Below, piece after piece: positions 49,819 through 60,103 of a stretch of 64,000 nt of DNA. The notes under the pieces are model-generated. The model searched no databases. It worked only from the letters and a program-made list of their open reading frames with translations, and was not told the origin of the DNA. The translations under genes and the position numbers were made by a program. This DNA is from Pustulibacterium marinum (lineage in GTDB: Bacteria; Bacteroidota; Bacteroidia; Flavobacteriales; Flavobacteriaceae). The stretch is from assembly GCF_900116665.1 (NCBI RefSeq), contig NZ_FPBK01000002.1, positions 302,360-366,359 of the forward strand, written 5' to 3'. Numbering within the stretch: position 1 is the first letter of the stretch; the number at the start of each line of letters is the position of its first letter.

Positions 49819-50759
49819 TAAGAACTCACTTTTATATTTCTTTTTAATAATAAGTTCTTCACTTTTTTTACAGCCTTCAAAATTGAAAAGGGTAAGCCTA
49901 ACAGAATTTTTTGCTTTTGAGTAAGGTGTTGTGGGGTGATATCTTTTTGTAATTGTTTTGCTTTTCCAAAACTTCTTTCCATCCTTAAATTGATAGCAAA
50001 ACAATAACGTTGAAAATCTATATAGCGCTGTAATGAAATACTTTTTTCTGCTAGGTTTTGATAGGAATTAAAGTCTGGAAAATTCTTATTAGAAATGTTA
50101 TTTTGGGTCATTTGATCAGGATTTCCATCTCTATGTTTAACCAAAGGTTTGTAGCAATATGCAAGCGAATATTTTGAGAAATAACGAATATAGAAATCGA
50201 TGTCTTCAGCGAATGTAATTGCAGAATTGAAAATAGGTTCGTTTTCAGAAAGGATCGTTCTTTTAAAACTTAAGCTACTAGGGCAAATAATAGGTTGCCC
50301 CAAATTACTCTCAAAAAAATCATGAATTACAAATGATGTGTTTTTTTTAGAGGAATCTATTGTCTTTCTAGTCTCGGTTTCACCAAACGGATATTTTTCT
50401 ACGTAATCTGTTCCAAAAAAAAGTTCATCAGGAAATTTACAGTGAAGATCTATGATGGTTTGAAGGTAGGAAGGCTCCCAAAGGTCATCTGCATCTAGCA
50501 AACAAATAAGGTCGCCATTGGCATGTGAAATACCGGTATTTCTTGTAGCGGGTAAACCTAAATTCTTTTGATGATGAAACATTTGTATTCTCTTATCCTT
50601 TATGTTCTGAATTTTGAAAGAACTATGATCGGTGCTACAATCGTTAACGATAATAACTTCAAAATTTTGGTAAGTTTGGTACAGAATACAATCAATAGTT
50701 TCCTCTATATATGACTCTTTGTTGTAAAGAGGAATAATTACAGAAACTAAGATTTTCAT
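49815..50759 (-). CDS. Glycosyltransferase family 2
   Basis: The 314-residue protein opens VSVIIPLYNKESYIEETIDC, followed by FEVIIVNDCSTDHSS, ATRNTGISHANGDLICLLDA with DD next, and FAEDIDFYIRYF, the GT2 pattern of nucleotide and metal binding (DXD-like DADD). It is an inverting GT-A enzyme in the cytoplasm. It lies 7 bases after another GT2 gene on the same strand, so the two form an operon within the glycan cluster. Sugar specificity is unknown. Confidence 0.92.
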   Translation of the reverse strand: MKILVSVIIPLYNKESYIEETIDCILYQTYQNFEVIIVNDCSTDHSSFKIQNIKDKRIQMFHHQKNLGLPATRNTGISHANGDLICLLDADDLWEPSYLQTIIDLHCKFPDELFFGTDYVEKYPFGETETRKTIDSSKKNTSFVIHDFFESNLGQPIICPSSLSFKRTILSENEPIFNSAITFAEDIDFYIRYFSKYSLAYCYKPLVKHRDGNPDQMTQNNISNKNFPDFNSYQNLAEKSISLQRYIDFQRYCFAINLRMERSFGKAKQLQKDITPQHLTQKQKILLGLPFSILKAVKKVKNLLLKRNIKVSSY

Positions 50760-50766
50760 TAAGTAT

Positions 50767-51750
50767 TTAAGGTTTTTTAGCTATATGATAGCAAAAGTAG
50801 CTTGCTTTATAAATATCAAGAATGGTTAATGATGGTTTACGTGAAATTAAGTTTTTCTCCATACGTTTTCTAAAAATCTGATAGAACCATTTCAAAAATA
50901 CAGGTAAGCCCAATCTTTTTAGTTTATTGTAAACTTTGATAATTTTGGTAGGTTCACTCAATATTTCGGTATGATATAAATAGACTAAATTTCTGGTAGC
51001 AGTTCTCACTTTTTCAATGTAATCTTCAGATTTGTCAACATTTAAGTGATAGGTCTCATTTGCTATTTGATGAATTTCAATTCCTCTTTTCTGTAGATTT
51101 TGAACGAATACAAAATCTTCATAACCATATGCTGTTAAAGATTCTTCGAAAAGAACCTTTTTGAAAATATTTTTCTTAATCAAAAGGTTTGATGTAAGTG
51201 TAGCTTCGTATGGTTTAAGTATTCTTTGTTCCAATGGAAAAGCTTCTCTATAAATACCAAATAACCATCTAAGTGTTTGCTCTTTTCCTATGGATGGAGT
51301 GTATTCCAAACCACCAAAAACAACCTCTTTTCCTTGTGAAATTGCATTAAAGTATCGTTGTAAGAAGCTTACATTTTTTGGTAAAACGTCACAGTCTAAA
51401 AACAGAAGATAATCCTTACTTGCTTTTTGCGCTAAGAAGTTTCGTGTTTGTGATCTTCCTCTATTTTTCTTTGACTTATAATAGGTACAAAACTCAAGAT
51501 TGTTTAAGGTTTGGTTCTCTTTTACAAACTGAGAAGAACCGTCATCACAACAAATAATTTCAAGATCAAGGCGCTTGTCAGTATAATATTCATGTAAATA
51601 GCTTACAAGCTTTCTTGCATCATAATTAAATACAGGAATTAGGATAGAGATTCCAACGATAGGCTCTGGAATGGTAAATGGAATTACCTTGGAACCAGAT
51701 GCTTTGCGTTCGGCTAAAATTGATGTGTCTTGTTGGTTAGCTGCAATCAT
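50767..51750 (-). CDS. Glycosyltransferase family 2
   Basis: The 327-residue protein has an extra N-terminal stretch of about 30 residues before VGISILIPVFNYDARKLVSY, then LEIICCDDGSSQF, GRSQTRNFLAQKASKDYLLF with LDCD next (DXD-like) and AYGYEDFVFVQNLQKRG (acidic catalytic site). This is a GT2 fold. It is first of two GT2 genes on the minus strand, 32 bases after ftsE. The specificity cannot be told; the pair probably extends the same surface glycan as the rest of the cluster. Confidence 0.9.
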   Translation of the reverse strand: MIAANQQDTSILAERKASGSKVIPFTIPEPIVGISILIPVFNYDARKLVSYLHEYYTDKRLDLEIICCDDGSSQFVKENQTLNNLEFCTYYKSKKNRGRSQTRNFLAQKASKDYLLFLDCDVLPKNVSFLQRYFNAISQGKEVVFGGLEYTPSIGKEQTLRWLFGIYREAFPLEQRILKPYEATLTSNLLIKKNIFKKVLFEESLTAYGYEDFVFVQNLQKRGIEIHQIANETYHLNVDKSEDYIEKVRTATRNLVYLYHTEILSEPTKIIKVYNKLKRLGLPVFLKWFYQIFRKRMEKNLISRKPSLTILDIYKASYFCYHIAKKP

Positions 51751-51782
51751 TGCTTTTTACTTTTGAAAGATAGGAAAGGAGT

Positions 51783-52466
51783 TTAGGCACTTTTTTGTAC
51801 TACTTCAAATACTTTACTACCATCACATTTTAACGTTTTGGAAGGGTATTTTAGTAATAAGGCATAATCGTGTGTTGCCATTAAAATACTTCTTCCGGCA
51901 GCGTTGATGTCCTTTAAAACCTTCATGACTTCAACACTAGTTTGTGGATCTAAATTTCCCGTTGGTTCATCAGCCAATATCAATTCTGGATCATTAAGCA
52001 GTGCGCGGGCTATAGCCACGCGTTGTTGCTCACCACCAGATATTTGATGAGGAAATTTAAAGCCTTTGGTTTTCATATCTACTTTATCTAAAACCTCCGA
52101 GATTCTTCGTTCAATTTCAGACTTGTCTTTCCATCCCGTAGCTCTTAACACAAATTCTAAATTTGCATTGATTGTACGGTCTGGTAATAGTTTAAAATCT
52201 TGAAATACAATGCCAATTTTACGGCGGAGAAACGGAATTTCTTTTTCCTTTAAAGTTCTAAGGTCAAAGCCTACAATGTTTCCAGAGCCTTGCGTTAATG
52301 GTAGATCACCATACAAAGTTTTCATAAAACTACTCTTACCACTACCTGTTTTACCAATAAGATAAACAAATTCACCTTTATCTATGGCTAGGGTAATATC
52401 GGAGAGTACAAGACTTTCTTTTTGAAATATGGATACACTATTGAGTTCAAGTATAGTTTCACTCAT
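51783..52466 (-). CDS. ftsE: Cell-division ABC transporter ATP-binding protein FtsE
   Basis: The 227-residue ATPase has Walker A GKTGSGKSS, the Q-loop FQDFKLLPDRTINANLEF, the signature ISGGEQQRVAIARAL, Walker B LILADEPTGNLDPQ and the switch His in ATHDYAL. FQDFKLLPDRT is characteristic of FtsE, which with membrane partner FtsX activates septal peptidoglycan hydrolases. The ATG at 52466 is preferred to 52520, which lacks support. ftsX is not in the window. The neighbouring glycosyltransferases are probably only positional. Confidence 0.92.
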   Translation of the reverse strand: MSETILELNSVSIFQKESLVLSDITLAIDKGEFVYLIGKTGSGKSSFMKTLYGDLPLTQGSGNIVGFDLRTLKEKEIPFLRRKIGIVFQDFKLLPDRTINANLEFVLRATGWKDKSEIERRISEVLDKVDMKTKGFKFPHQISGGEQQRVAIARALLNDPELILADEPTGNLDPQTSVEVMKVLKDINAAGRSILMATHDYALLLKYPSKTLKCDGSKVFEVVQKSA

Positions 52467-52615
52467 ATGGGTTTGGAGCTTTTTGATGTTGTAAAGGTAT
52501 AAACTTCTAAGTATTAACAAAATTTTAAACGTAAGGTTTTTAGTATGTATTGTTTTAGATGTGTTAAAATTTTTAAGATTATTATAAATCTGTTAACATA
52601 ATTATATTGTCTCAA

Positions 52616-52649
52616 TTGCGTTATAACAAAGAGCTTTCAGCTATATTTG
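52616..52649 (+). promoter_or_regulatory. Predicted promoter (TTG-N23-TATATTTG) of the TPR/barrel operon
   Basis: TTG at 52616-52618 and TATATTTG at 52642-52649 match the flavobacterial consensus with a 23-base spacer, 28 bases before the ATG at 52678. The stretch 52467-52677 holds nothing else of note. Confidence 0.7.
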
Positions 52650-52677
52650 TGTAAACACCAACAGGAAAAAATTGTTC

Positions 52678-55600
52678 ATGAATAAATATTATATCATATT
52701 TTTAGCCGGGACTGCTACGCTAACTTACGAATCCGTTCTAGGTCAGCAATCTGCGGTATATACAAACCAATATAAAGAATATCAAGATGCAGTGAACTTG
52801 TACGCTAACAAGCAATATCAAGCTGCTCAAAATATTTTTTTACAGGTTAAAAGGAAAACTTCCAATGAAGAAATTGAAGCAAATTGCGCGTATTACATAG
52901 CTAATTGTGCTGTTCGCTTAAATCAGATTGGAGCAGATGGTTTGATGGAGGATTTTGTAACCAATTATCCTACATCGACCAAGCGAAATTCTGCTTATAA
53001 AGATGTTGCTGATTATTATTTTGAGCAAGGGAAATATCCATATGCTTTAAAATGGTATGAAAAAGTTGAAGATTCCAATTTTTCCAATTCGGAACAGGAA
53101 AAGTTGAATTTCAATAAAGGATACGCATATTTTACAGCCAAGCGACAAGATCAAGCAAAAAAGTACTTTAATAGAGTTATAAACTCCAAAAAGTACGGTT
53201 CACAGGCCAAATATTATATTGGTTATATGGCTTATGAAGGAGACGATTATTCGCAAGCAAATGAATACTTTGATCAAATTCAAGGGAGTGATCAGCTGAA
53301 TGAAAAGTTGGCCTATTATCAAGCGGATATGAACTTTAAACTAGGAAAGTTTGATTTGGCTTTGCAACAAGCTTTAGAGCAACTTCAAAAAACTAGAGAT
53401 CGTCAAGAGGTTTCGGAACTTCATAAAATTGCTGGAGAGAGTCTTTTCAATCTGAAAAGATACAGCGAAGCGATTCCGCATTTGGAGCAATACAAAGGAA
53501 AAAAAGGAAAATGGAATAATACCGATTATTACCAATTAGGATATGCGTATTATCAAGAAGGTAATTATGAAAAGGCCATTGGTCAATTAAACAAAATCAT
53601 AGATGGTAACAATAGTGTTGCTCAAAATGCTTATTACCATTTAGGTCAATGTTATTTAAAGAACGATAAAAAGCAACAAGCATTGAATGCATTCAAGAAT
53701 GCATCTCAAATGGATTTTGACGCTCAAATTCAGGAAGATGCTATGTTGAATTATGTGAAGTTAAGTTATGAAGTGGGGAATGCTTATGAAAGTGTTTCGG
53801 CATTGTTGCTTTCTTATTTAAGTAAATACCCAGATTCCGGACATACTGAAGAAGTACGTTCTCTGTTGGTAGATTCTTATATCACTTCCAAAAATTACGA
53901 AGCGGCGCTCACTTTATTAGAAAAGAATAGAAATTATAGCGATAAAGAAACCTATCAAAAAGTAGCATTTTATCGTGGAGTAGAATTGTTTAATGAAGGA
54001 GATTATCAACAGGCAAAATCGTATTTTGATAAATCTTTGAGTCAACCTATCAATTCAACTTATAATGCACGAGCTCGTTTTTGGAAAGGTGAATGTGATT
54101 ATTTATTAACCAATTATGCCGATGCTTTGATCTCTTTCAAACAGTTTGAAAATTCTGCAACTTCTAGTCTAAAAGAAAATGCAGATATAGATTATAACAT
54201 TGGTTATACCTATTTCAAACAGAAAAATTACGAAAAAGCCATTAGTTACTTTTCAAAATATACAGAATCAGCTCCAAAAGACAAGTCAAAATTAAATGAT
54301 GCTTATTTACGATTAGGAGATAGTTATTTTGTATCCAGTAACTATTGGCCGGCAATGGAAACGTACAACAAAGCTATTGCTTTGAACGGAGTAGATGCAG
54401 ATTATGCTAATTTCCAAAAAGCGATTAGTTATGGTTTTGTAGACAGAAACGAGCGTAAGATAGAAGAGTTGATCAAGTTTGTGAATACTTACAAGAAATC
54501 CGCTTACAGAGACGATGCTCTTTATGAATTAGGAAATGTTTATATCGCAGAAAATAATGTGAACAAAGGAATCGCAGCTTACGATCAATTAGTGAACGAG
54601 TACAAGAAAAGTTCGTATGTTCCTAAAACATTATTGAAAGAAGGGCTAATTTTCTATAATAACAATCAAAACGAAAAAGCACTTGGTAAGTTTAAAACTG
54701 TTGTGCGAGATTTTCCTAATACACAAGAATCTATTCAAGCAGTTTCTACGGCAAAATTGATTTATGTAGATGAAGGTAGAGTAGACGAATACGCAGCTTG
54801 GGTTAAGAATATTGATTTTGTTCAAGTTACCGATGCCGAACTGGATAATGCTACCTATGAATCAGCTGAAAATCAATACATTCAAAATAAAACAAATCAA
54901 GCTATTTCTGGATTTGAAAAATATTTAAATCAGTTCCCGAACGGATTGCATGCAACAAATGCTCATTTCTATTTGGCGCAATTACAGTTTGGAAAAGGGG
55001 AGAAGGCAGCTTCGGTTCCACATTACGAAGTGGTGATTAGTAAAGAGCGAAACGAGTTTACAGAGCAAGCGTTATCTCGTTTAGGTCAAATTTATTTAGA
55101 AAATAAAGAGTACGAAAAGGCAATTCCTGTTTTAAAACGTTTGGAAACCGAAGCAGATTATCCACAAAACATCAGTTTTGCACAGAACAATTTAATGAAA
55201 GCTTATTACGAGCAAAACGATTATGAAGCAACCGTAATGTACGCTGAAAAAGTATTGTCCAATCCAAAAGTGGATGATAGAATTGCGAGTGATGCTCATA
55301 TTATGATTGCACGTTCTGCTATTAAAACGGGAGATGAAGCAAAAGCAAAACAAGCATACGCTGAAGTTCAGAAAAAAGCAACCGGAGCGTTGATGGCAGA
55401 AGCTTTGTACTATGATGTTTACTTTAAAAATAAAGAAGGAAAGTATGAAGCGTCTAACAAAGTAATGCAAAAGTTAGCGCAAGAATATAGCGGTTACAAA
55501 GAGTTTGGAGCAAAAGGATTGGTAGTTATGGCGAAGAATTATTACGCTATGGATGATGCTTTTAATGCTACAACTATTTTGAAAAGTGTAATCTCTAACT

Positions 55601-55734
55601 TTGCCAGTTATCCGGAAATTGTTTCAGAAGCTCAGATAGAATTAAACAAGATCAAAGCAGAAGAAGCAAAAACTAACGCATCGGTAGAAACTGATACTCC
55701 GGTAGAAGAAACACAACCGCAACAAGGAAACTAA
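52678..55734 (+). CDS. Large periplasmic TPR-repeat protein
   Basis: The 1018-residue product has a signal peptide (MNKYYIIFLAGTATLTYESVLGQ) and is then built almost wholly of TPR-like repeats, about 20 or more, with recurring YYLGYAYYQEGNYEKAI-type segments (for example around residues 280-300 and 520-540). The last 30 residues are acidic and disordered. Such proteins act as scaffolds; the tight linkage to the next barrel gene (31 bases) suggests it works with that protein in the periplasm or at the outer membrane. The ATG at 52678 is preferred to a TTG two codons before. Confidence 0.88.
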   Translation: MNKYYIIFLAGTATLTYESVLGQQSAVYTNQYKEYQDAVNLYANKQYQAAQNIFLQVKRKTSNEEIEANCAYYIANCAVRLNQIGADGLMEDFVTNYPTSTKRNSAYKDVADYYFEQGKYPYALKWYEKVEDSNFSNSEQEKLNFNKGYAYFTAKRQDQAKKYFNRVINSKKYGSQAKYYIGYMAYEGDDYSQANEYFDQIQGSDQLNEKLAYYQADMNFKLGKFDLALQQALEQLQKTRDRQEVSELHKIAGESLFNLKRYSEAIPHLEQYKGKKGKWNNTDYYQLGYAYYQEGNYEKAIGQLNKIIDGNNSVAQNAYYHLGQCYLKNDKKQQALNAFKNASQMDFDAQIQEDAMLNYVKLSYEVGNAYESVSALLLSYLSKYPDSGHTEEVRSLLVDSYITSKNYEAALTLLEKNRNYSDKETYQKVAFYRGVELFNEGDYQQAKSYFDKSLSQPINSTYNARARFWKGECDYLLTNYADALISFKQFENSATSSLKENADIDYNIGYTYFKQKNYEKAISYFSKYTESAPKDKSKLNDAYLRLGDSYFVSSNYWPAMETYNKAIALNGVDADYANFQKAISYGFVDRNERKIEELIKFVNTYKKSAYRDDALYELGNVYIAENNVNKGIAAYDQLVNEYKKSSYVPKTLLKEGLIFYNNNQNEKALGKFKTVVRDFPNTQESIQAVSTAKLIYVDEGRVDEYAAWVKNIDFVQVTDAELDNATYESAENQYIQNKTNQAISGFEKYLNQFPNGLHATNAHFYLAQLQFGKGEKAASVPHYEVVISKERNEFTEQALSRLGQIYLENKEYEKAIPVLKRLETEADYPQNISFAQNNLMKAYYEQNDYEATVMYAEKVLSNPKVDDRIASDAHIMIARSAIKTGDEAKAKQAYAEVQKKATGALMAEALYYDVYFKNKEGKYEASNKVMQKLAQEYSGYKEFGAKGLVVMAKNYYAMDDAFNATTILKSVISNFASYPEIVSEAQIELNKIKAEEAKTNASVETDTPVEETQPQQGN

Positions 55735-55765
55735 GAAAAAGAAATTCAACTAAGAAGAAAAAGAT

Positions 55766-57508
55766 ATGCGCAAGCACATATTCAATAGCATTATGGTTAC
55801 CTTGTTTGCTTCGGCAGGGGTACTAGCACAAGAAAAAGAAAAAGATTCAGTTTTAGGAACTCAAACAGTAAACGTGGTAAAAGCGTATACTCCATCGGTT
55901 TCTGATGCTTTTAAGATCAAAGGAACTCCATCTTTAGATGATTCGGTTACAACAAGTAAAAAGAAAATCGATTATAAAATTTTCTCAGTTCCTGTAGCAT
56001 CTACATTTACACCGGCAAAAGGAAAAGCAAGTGCCGTAGAGAAAGCTCCAAAAGAAAAATTGTACAACACATACGCTTCTTTAGGTTTAGGGAACTACAC
56101 CTCTGTTTTAGCAGATTTTTTTACCAGTAGAGCTTTGAGTAGAACGGAAACGGTAGATGTAGGTCTTCGTCATCATTCTTCTCAAGGAGGAATTGATGGT
56201 GTGGATTTAGATAATGCATTTTTCAATACAAAACTAGACGCTTCTTATTTTAAAAGAGATAGAGATTATACTTGGGGTGCAGATCTTGGTTTTCAGCACC
56301 AAATCTATAATTGGTATGGAGTAGAAGAAGGTTTGTTTGAAGATGCTGTATTAGCAAATATCGATGAAAAACAAACGTATTATAATGGAGAGTTAGGGGC
56401 TCATATCAATTTTAATGAAGGTTATTTTAGAGGCGGAAATGTTTTATTTAGAAGATTTTGGGACGGAATGTCTTCAGGAGAAAATAGATTGGTAGCCAAG
56501 CCATCTTTTAAATTTCCGGTTCAAGATCAATTGGTAACCACACACATTTTTGTTGATTACCTTTCTGGTAAGTTTGATCGCAGTTATTATTCAGAGGAAG
56601 AATTAAAGTATAGCAATGTTCAGCTAGGAATCAATCCAAATATCGTATTTATAAAAGACGATGTCACTTTTAATCTGGGAGCTACCGTTGCTTATATGAT
56701 GGATATTGAAAATAGCGAAAGCAAATTTTATGTGTTTCCAAATATTTCAGCAAGTTATACTTTACTAGAAGGATTTGTTACGGCATACGCGGGAGCAAAA
56801 GGGGACTTGCAGCAAAATTCTTACTACGGTTTTGCCAACGACAATCAATTTGTATCTCCAACATTGACTATTGCGCCTTCATTTCAGCAATATGATATTT
56901 ATGGGGGTATCAAGGGTAAATTTCTTCCTAATTTAAGTTATGATTTGAAAGCGGGTTATAGCAGTACAGATGATTATGCATTTTTTGTACACAATCCTAA
57001 TAGTAGTAATTTTGGTTTGGATGATGGATATGTTTATGGAAACTCTTTCAATGTGGTGTATGATAAATTGAATACATTAAAAGTGGATGGAGAAGTGAAT
57101 CTTACCATTTCAGACAAATTTTCTCTTGGTGCAAACGGAATGTTTGCTAGCTATTCTACAGATGAGTTAAGCGAAGCTTACAATTTACCAAGTGTAAGAG
57201 CTTCTATTTTCTCAGATTTCAAAATAGGAGAAAAATGGTTTGGAGGCGCCTCTGTATTCTTCATGGGAGAAAGAAAAGATGTATTGTCGGCAGATTTTAT
57301 TACCATTGATCCAGCCGATACAGCTCAAGAAGTAACTTTAGATGGTTACTTTGATGTGAATTTCAACTTAGGATATAATTTTACAGATCGTTTATCTGGT
57401 TTTGCCAGATTAAACAACATAGCAAACAACGATTACCAACGTTGGGCAAATTACAAGGTACAAGGTTTCCAGGCGGTGCTAGGGGCTACTTATAAATTCG
57501 ATTTTTAA
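55766..57508 (+). CDS. Outer-membrane beta-barrel protein (TonB-receptor-like)
   Basis: The 580-residue product has a signal peptide (to VLAQ, 22), then TQTVNVVKAYTPSVSDAFKI, a stretch resembling the TonB-box and plug linker region, and from about residue 105 repeated amphipathic strands ending in YKFDF with a terminal aromatic residue. Flavobacterial relatives are usually annotated as TonB-dependent receptors, but a full plug domain is not evident, so transport is doubtful. It is co-transcribed with the TPR protein and closed by a bidirectional terminator. Confidence 0.75.
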   Translation: MRKHIFNSIMVTLFASAGVLAQEKEKDSVLGTQTVNVVKAYTPSVSDAFKIKGTPSLDDSVTTSKKKIDYKIFSVPVASTFTPAKGKASAVEKAPKEKLYNTYASLGLGNYTSVLADFFTSRALSRTETVDVGLRHHSSQGGIDGVDLDNAFFNTKLDASYFKRDRDYTWGADLGFQHQIYNWYGVEEGLFEDAVLANIDEKQTYYNGELGAHINFNEGYFRGGNVLFRRFWDGMSSGENRLVAKPSFKFPVQDQLVTTHIFVDYLSGKFDRSYYSEEELKYSNVQLGINPNIVFIKDDVTFNLGATVAYMMDIENSESKFYVFPNISASYTLLEGFVTAYAGAKGDLQQNSYYGFANDNQFVSPTLTIAPSFQQYDIYGGIKGKFLPNLSYDLKAGYSSTDDYAFFVHNPNSSNFGLDDGYVYGNSFNVVYDKLNTLKVDGEVNLTISDKFSLGANGMFASYSTDELSEAYNLPSVRASIFSDFKIGEKWFGGASVFFMGERKDVLSADFITIDPADTAQEVTLDGYFDVNFNLGYNFTDRLSGFARLNNIANNDYQRWANYKVQGFQAVLGATYKFDF

Positions 57509-57537
57509 TACAAAAATTGAAAGCTCATTTAAAAGTA

Positions 57538-57565
57538 AAAAGTCAGGCAATTGCCTGACTTTTTT
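57538..57565. terminator. Bidirectional terminator between the barrel and FUSC genes
   Basis: AAAAGTCAGGCAA pairs perfectly with TTGCCTGACTTTT, with T tracts on both strands. It separates two convergent genes. Confidence 0.95.
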
Positions 57566-57566
57566 G

Positions 57567-59786
57567 TTAGGAAACAAATTTCCTCATATTGTTTTCAAGG
57601 TCTTGTGAAAGATTATAAAGGTAGCCAAGTTGGTCATACACCAATCGAATCTCCTTTAAATTAGATTGTAGTTTTTTGCTTATGGCAATTTGTCCTGCGG
57701 CTAGTTCTTCTTCTCTTTCTTGATCAAGTTCTTTGTAAATATTACCAAGGTATTTGTGTGCTTTTTCTACAGCTGAAAAATCAAATTTCGTAGTGTCTTC
57801 CTTGCTTAGAAGTGCCAGACAATTAGAAATTCTAGCCTTAATACCGTTAATATAAGTTTTAAAATATTCTGAAGCTTCGGTGGTTTCATGACTTTGAATA
57901 TAAGTTCCTAAAGCTGCAGCAGCCGACAAAAATGTATGCTGAATCACTACAACTTCATACAATTCGGGCATTTTATTTTGTTTTGATTTCGGCTCCTGAG
58001 TCATTCGTTGAAAGGCAGCATGTAAATTTCCCATCTGAATAAAAGCCATTTTTCTTGAAAGCTTATATTCTGTAATAATTCTATTTTTTTCAATATATAT
58101 TTTCGCTACTTCATCTATATAGTTTTCATTAGCCTTCAATGAATTTTGAAGAAAGTTAGCCAAAGTTTTAGACTCCCAAACCGGCCAAAAGAAATAGTTG
58201 AAGATCATTGACAAACCAGCTCCTATGATGGTGTCAATAATTCTAGAACTAATGATATTGAAAGGGTCACTTGTTAAAATAGCAAATACAAAAATGATAT
58301 TGATAGTAATTGCTGTGGCCGCCTTTAAGTAGTTTCGTTGAATATAGGTAAATGCAAATATCATGGCAAAAAATGTAATAATGCCATAGATATAGTGATT
58401 ATCTGTAATGTAAATAATTGCAAAAGCAACCAAAGCACCAATCACAGTCCCAATAACTCGTTCAGATGTACGCTTTTTGGTAACACCATAATTTGGACGC
58501 ATGATCACAAAAATTGTGATGAGGATCCAATAAGTATTTGAGATTTCAAAATAGGTTCCTATTAAAAAACCTGTGATTACAGCTAGGGTGTGGCGTAATG
58601 CATGTTTAAAAATGATAGAACTAAAATTGAAATTATCCCTTAATCTGCGTAGTGAATAATCCTGACTAGTGATAAAACGTTGAGGCTCTAGTGCTTCTTT
58701 TGCTTCGTCAAAAGTATAGTCATCAGCTATGATTCGTTCAATAGTTTCTATTTTCTGAATTTGACGCTCTTCATAATCTGCCAAATTTCTAAGGATAAGC
58801 ACATTTTCTCTTCGGTTTTGGATGTTTACATGTTGCTTATAATCCTCTATAGCCGCGTTTATATCATCAAGAATTTTTCTCAATTCATTTCCTTGAGCGG
58901 TAATACTATGATGAGATATCTTAAATGAAAGTTCTTTTATAAGTTGAGAAGATGTATTCAGTAAATTGGTAAAAGGCAGAAGTACTCTTGGATATTCTTT
59001 GAATTTTTCATCAAAATCTTCATAATTGATAGGGTTTGCTATGGCTAATTCTAAAATATCCACTAGTTCCACAAAAATGAGTAATTGTCGCCTGGCATAG
59101 CCACTTCCAATAGCATTGGCATTTTCACGAAGTACTATTTCTCGTATGTTTTCGTGTTTTGCATTGATAGCAATTTGCAAACCAAGTAACTTGTCAAGTA
59201 AAGGTTTTCTGTTTTTTGTTAATGCAATTTGTCCTCTAATTTTTAAATAGTCAGCAGTTAATTGCATACATTCAACCAAAAGCTGTTCAGCAATTTGCTT
59301 AGGTTTGATAAGGTTAATAATAGAATTAACTAGTATGTAAACTCCGCTTCCTACAATTATAAAAATAGCACTTTTGTAAAAATCAGCATCCGGACCTACA
59401 TTCACAAAACCAAGTGCAACCGCTAAAATCCCGGAAAAAGAAACCATGGAAGCTCGTAAACCAAAAATGGAAATATAGCTTAGGAAAAATACGAGAACAG
59501 AAATGGTAGTGAGTAGAAGCCAGGTATTGTATTTAGTCAAATGAACTAATGAAAAAGAAACGATAGCAAATAGAATTCCAGTAGCAATACCTATAAGATT
59601 ATGTTTTTTAGTTCCTGGAACATCACTGATTGCAGACAATAGAATCCCCATTCCCATAGCAATAGGAAATGGAGTACCGGGAAAAAGAAAGCTTCCGCCT
59701 AGGAAAACTCCAAAGCCTAGTACAGCAAAAAGAATTCCTTTTCTAAAATCATACGTTTTTAAAAAGAGCAGTAGTTGTTGTGTCAT
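57567..59786 (-). CDS. FUSC-family (YccS-like) inner-membrane protein
   Basis: The 739-residue protein has two blocks of about five membrane helices (residues about 15-165 and 395-520), each followed by a soluble helical domain. This duplicated layout, with PFPIAMGMGILLSAISDVPG in the first block and YWILITIFVIMRPNYGVTKKR with SERVIGTVIGAL in the second, is that of YccS/YhfK and aromatic-acid exporters such as AaeB. A role in efflux of aromatic or other small acids is possible but unproven. It is a single gene. Confidence 0.9.
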   Translation of the reverse strand: MTQQLLLFLKTYDFRKGILFAVLGFGVFLGGSFLFPGTPFPIAMGMGILLSAISDVPGTKKHNLIGIATGILFAIVSFSLVHLTKYNTWLLLTTISVLVFFLSYISIFGLRASMVSFSGILAVALGFVNVGPDADFYKSAIFIIVGSGVYILVNSIINLIKPKQIAEQLLVECMQLTADYLKIRGQIALTKNRKPLLDKLLGLQIAINAKHENIREIVLRENANAIGSGYARRQLLIFVELVDILELAIANPINYEDFDEKFKEYPRVLLPFTNLLNTSSQLIKELSFKISHHSITAQGNELRKILDDINAAIEDYKQHVNIQNRRENVLILRNLADYEERQIQKIETIERIIADDYTFDEAKEALEPQRFITSQDYSLRRLRDNFNFSSIIFKHALRHTLAVITGFLIGTYFEISNTYWILITIFVIMRPNYGVTKKRTSERVIGTVIGALVAFAIIYITDNHYIYGIITFFAMIFAFTYIQRNYLKAATAITINIIFVFAILTSDPFNIISSRIIDTIIGAGLSMIFNYFFWPVWESKTLANFLQNSLKANENYIDEVAKIYIEKNRIITEYKLSRKMAFIQMGNLHAAFQRMTQEPKSKQNKMPELYEVVVIQHTFLSAAAALGTYIQSHETTEASEYFKTYINGIKARISNCLALLSKEDTTKFDFSAVEKAHKYLGNIYKELDQEREEELAAGQIAISKKLQSNLKEIRLVYDQLGYLYNLSQDLENNMRKFVS

Positions 59787-60045
59787 GTATAGTTTTTGTT
59801 AGCTTAAGATAGCTAACAAACCCATAATTTTTGTGCTGCAAGCCATATGGGATGTAAAAGTACAACAGCTTTTATAGATATTAAAATGTAAAATTTCAAT
59901 TGGCTGAATTCACAAAAAGTAAATTACCAATCATTTGTTTAATTCACTGATGATTTAACCTTAGCTTCTTGTAAGTAATTATCAATTTGTCAATTAAATA
60001 GGATGGTGGCTCATAGAGTTGCCAAAAATGAATATTTCTGAAATT

Positions 60046-60078
60046 AAAAAAGGAATCACAATTAAGGGATTCCTTTTA
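60046..60078 (-). terminator. Terminator of the DUF2911 gene
   Basis: AAAAGGAATC pairs with GATTCCTTTT (loop ACAATTAAGG), with an A tract on the + strand that gives T on the minus strand. It lies just after the minus-strand stop at 60104. The rest of 59787-60103 is AT-rich and shows no gene. Confidence 0.85.
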
Positions 60079-60103
60079 ATAAAATTTTTATGGAACAAGA
60101 TAA

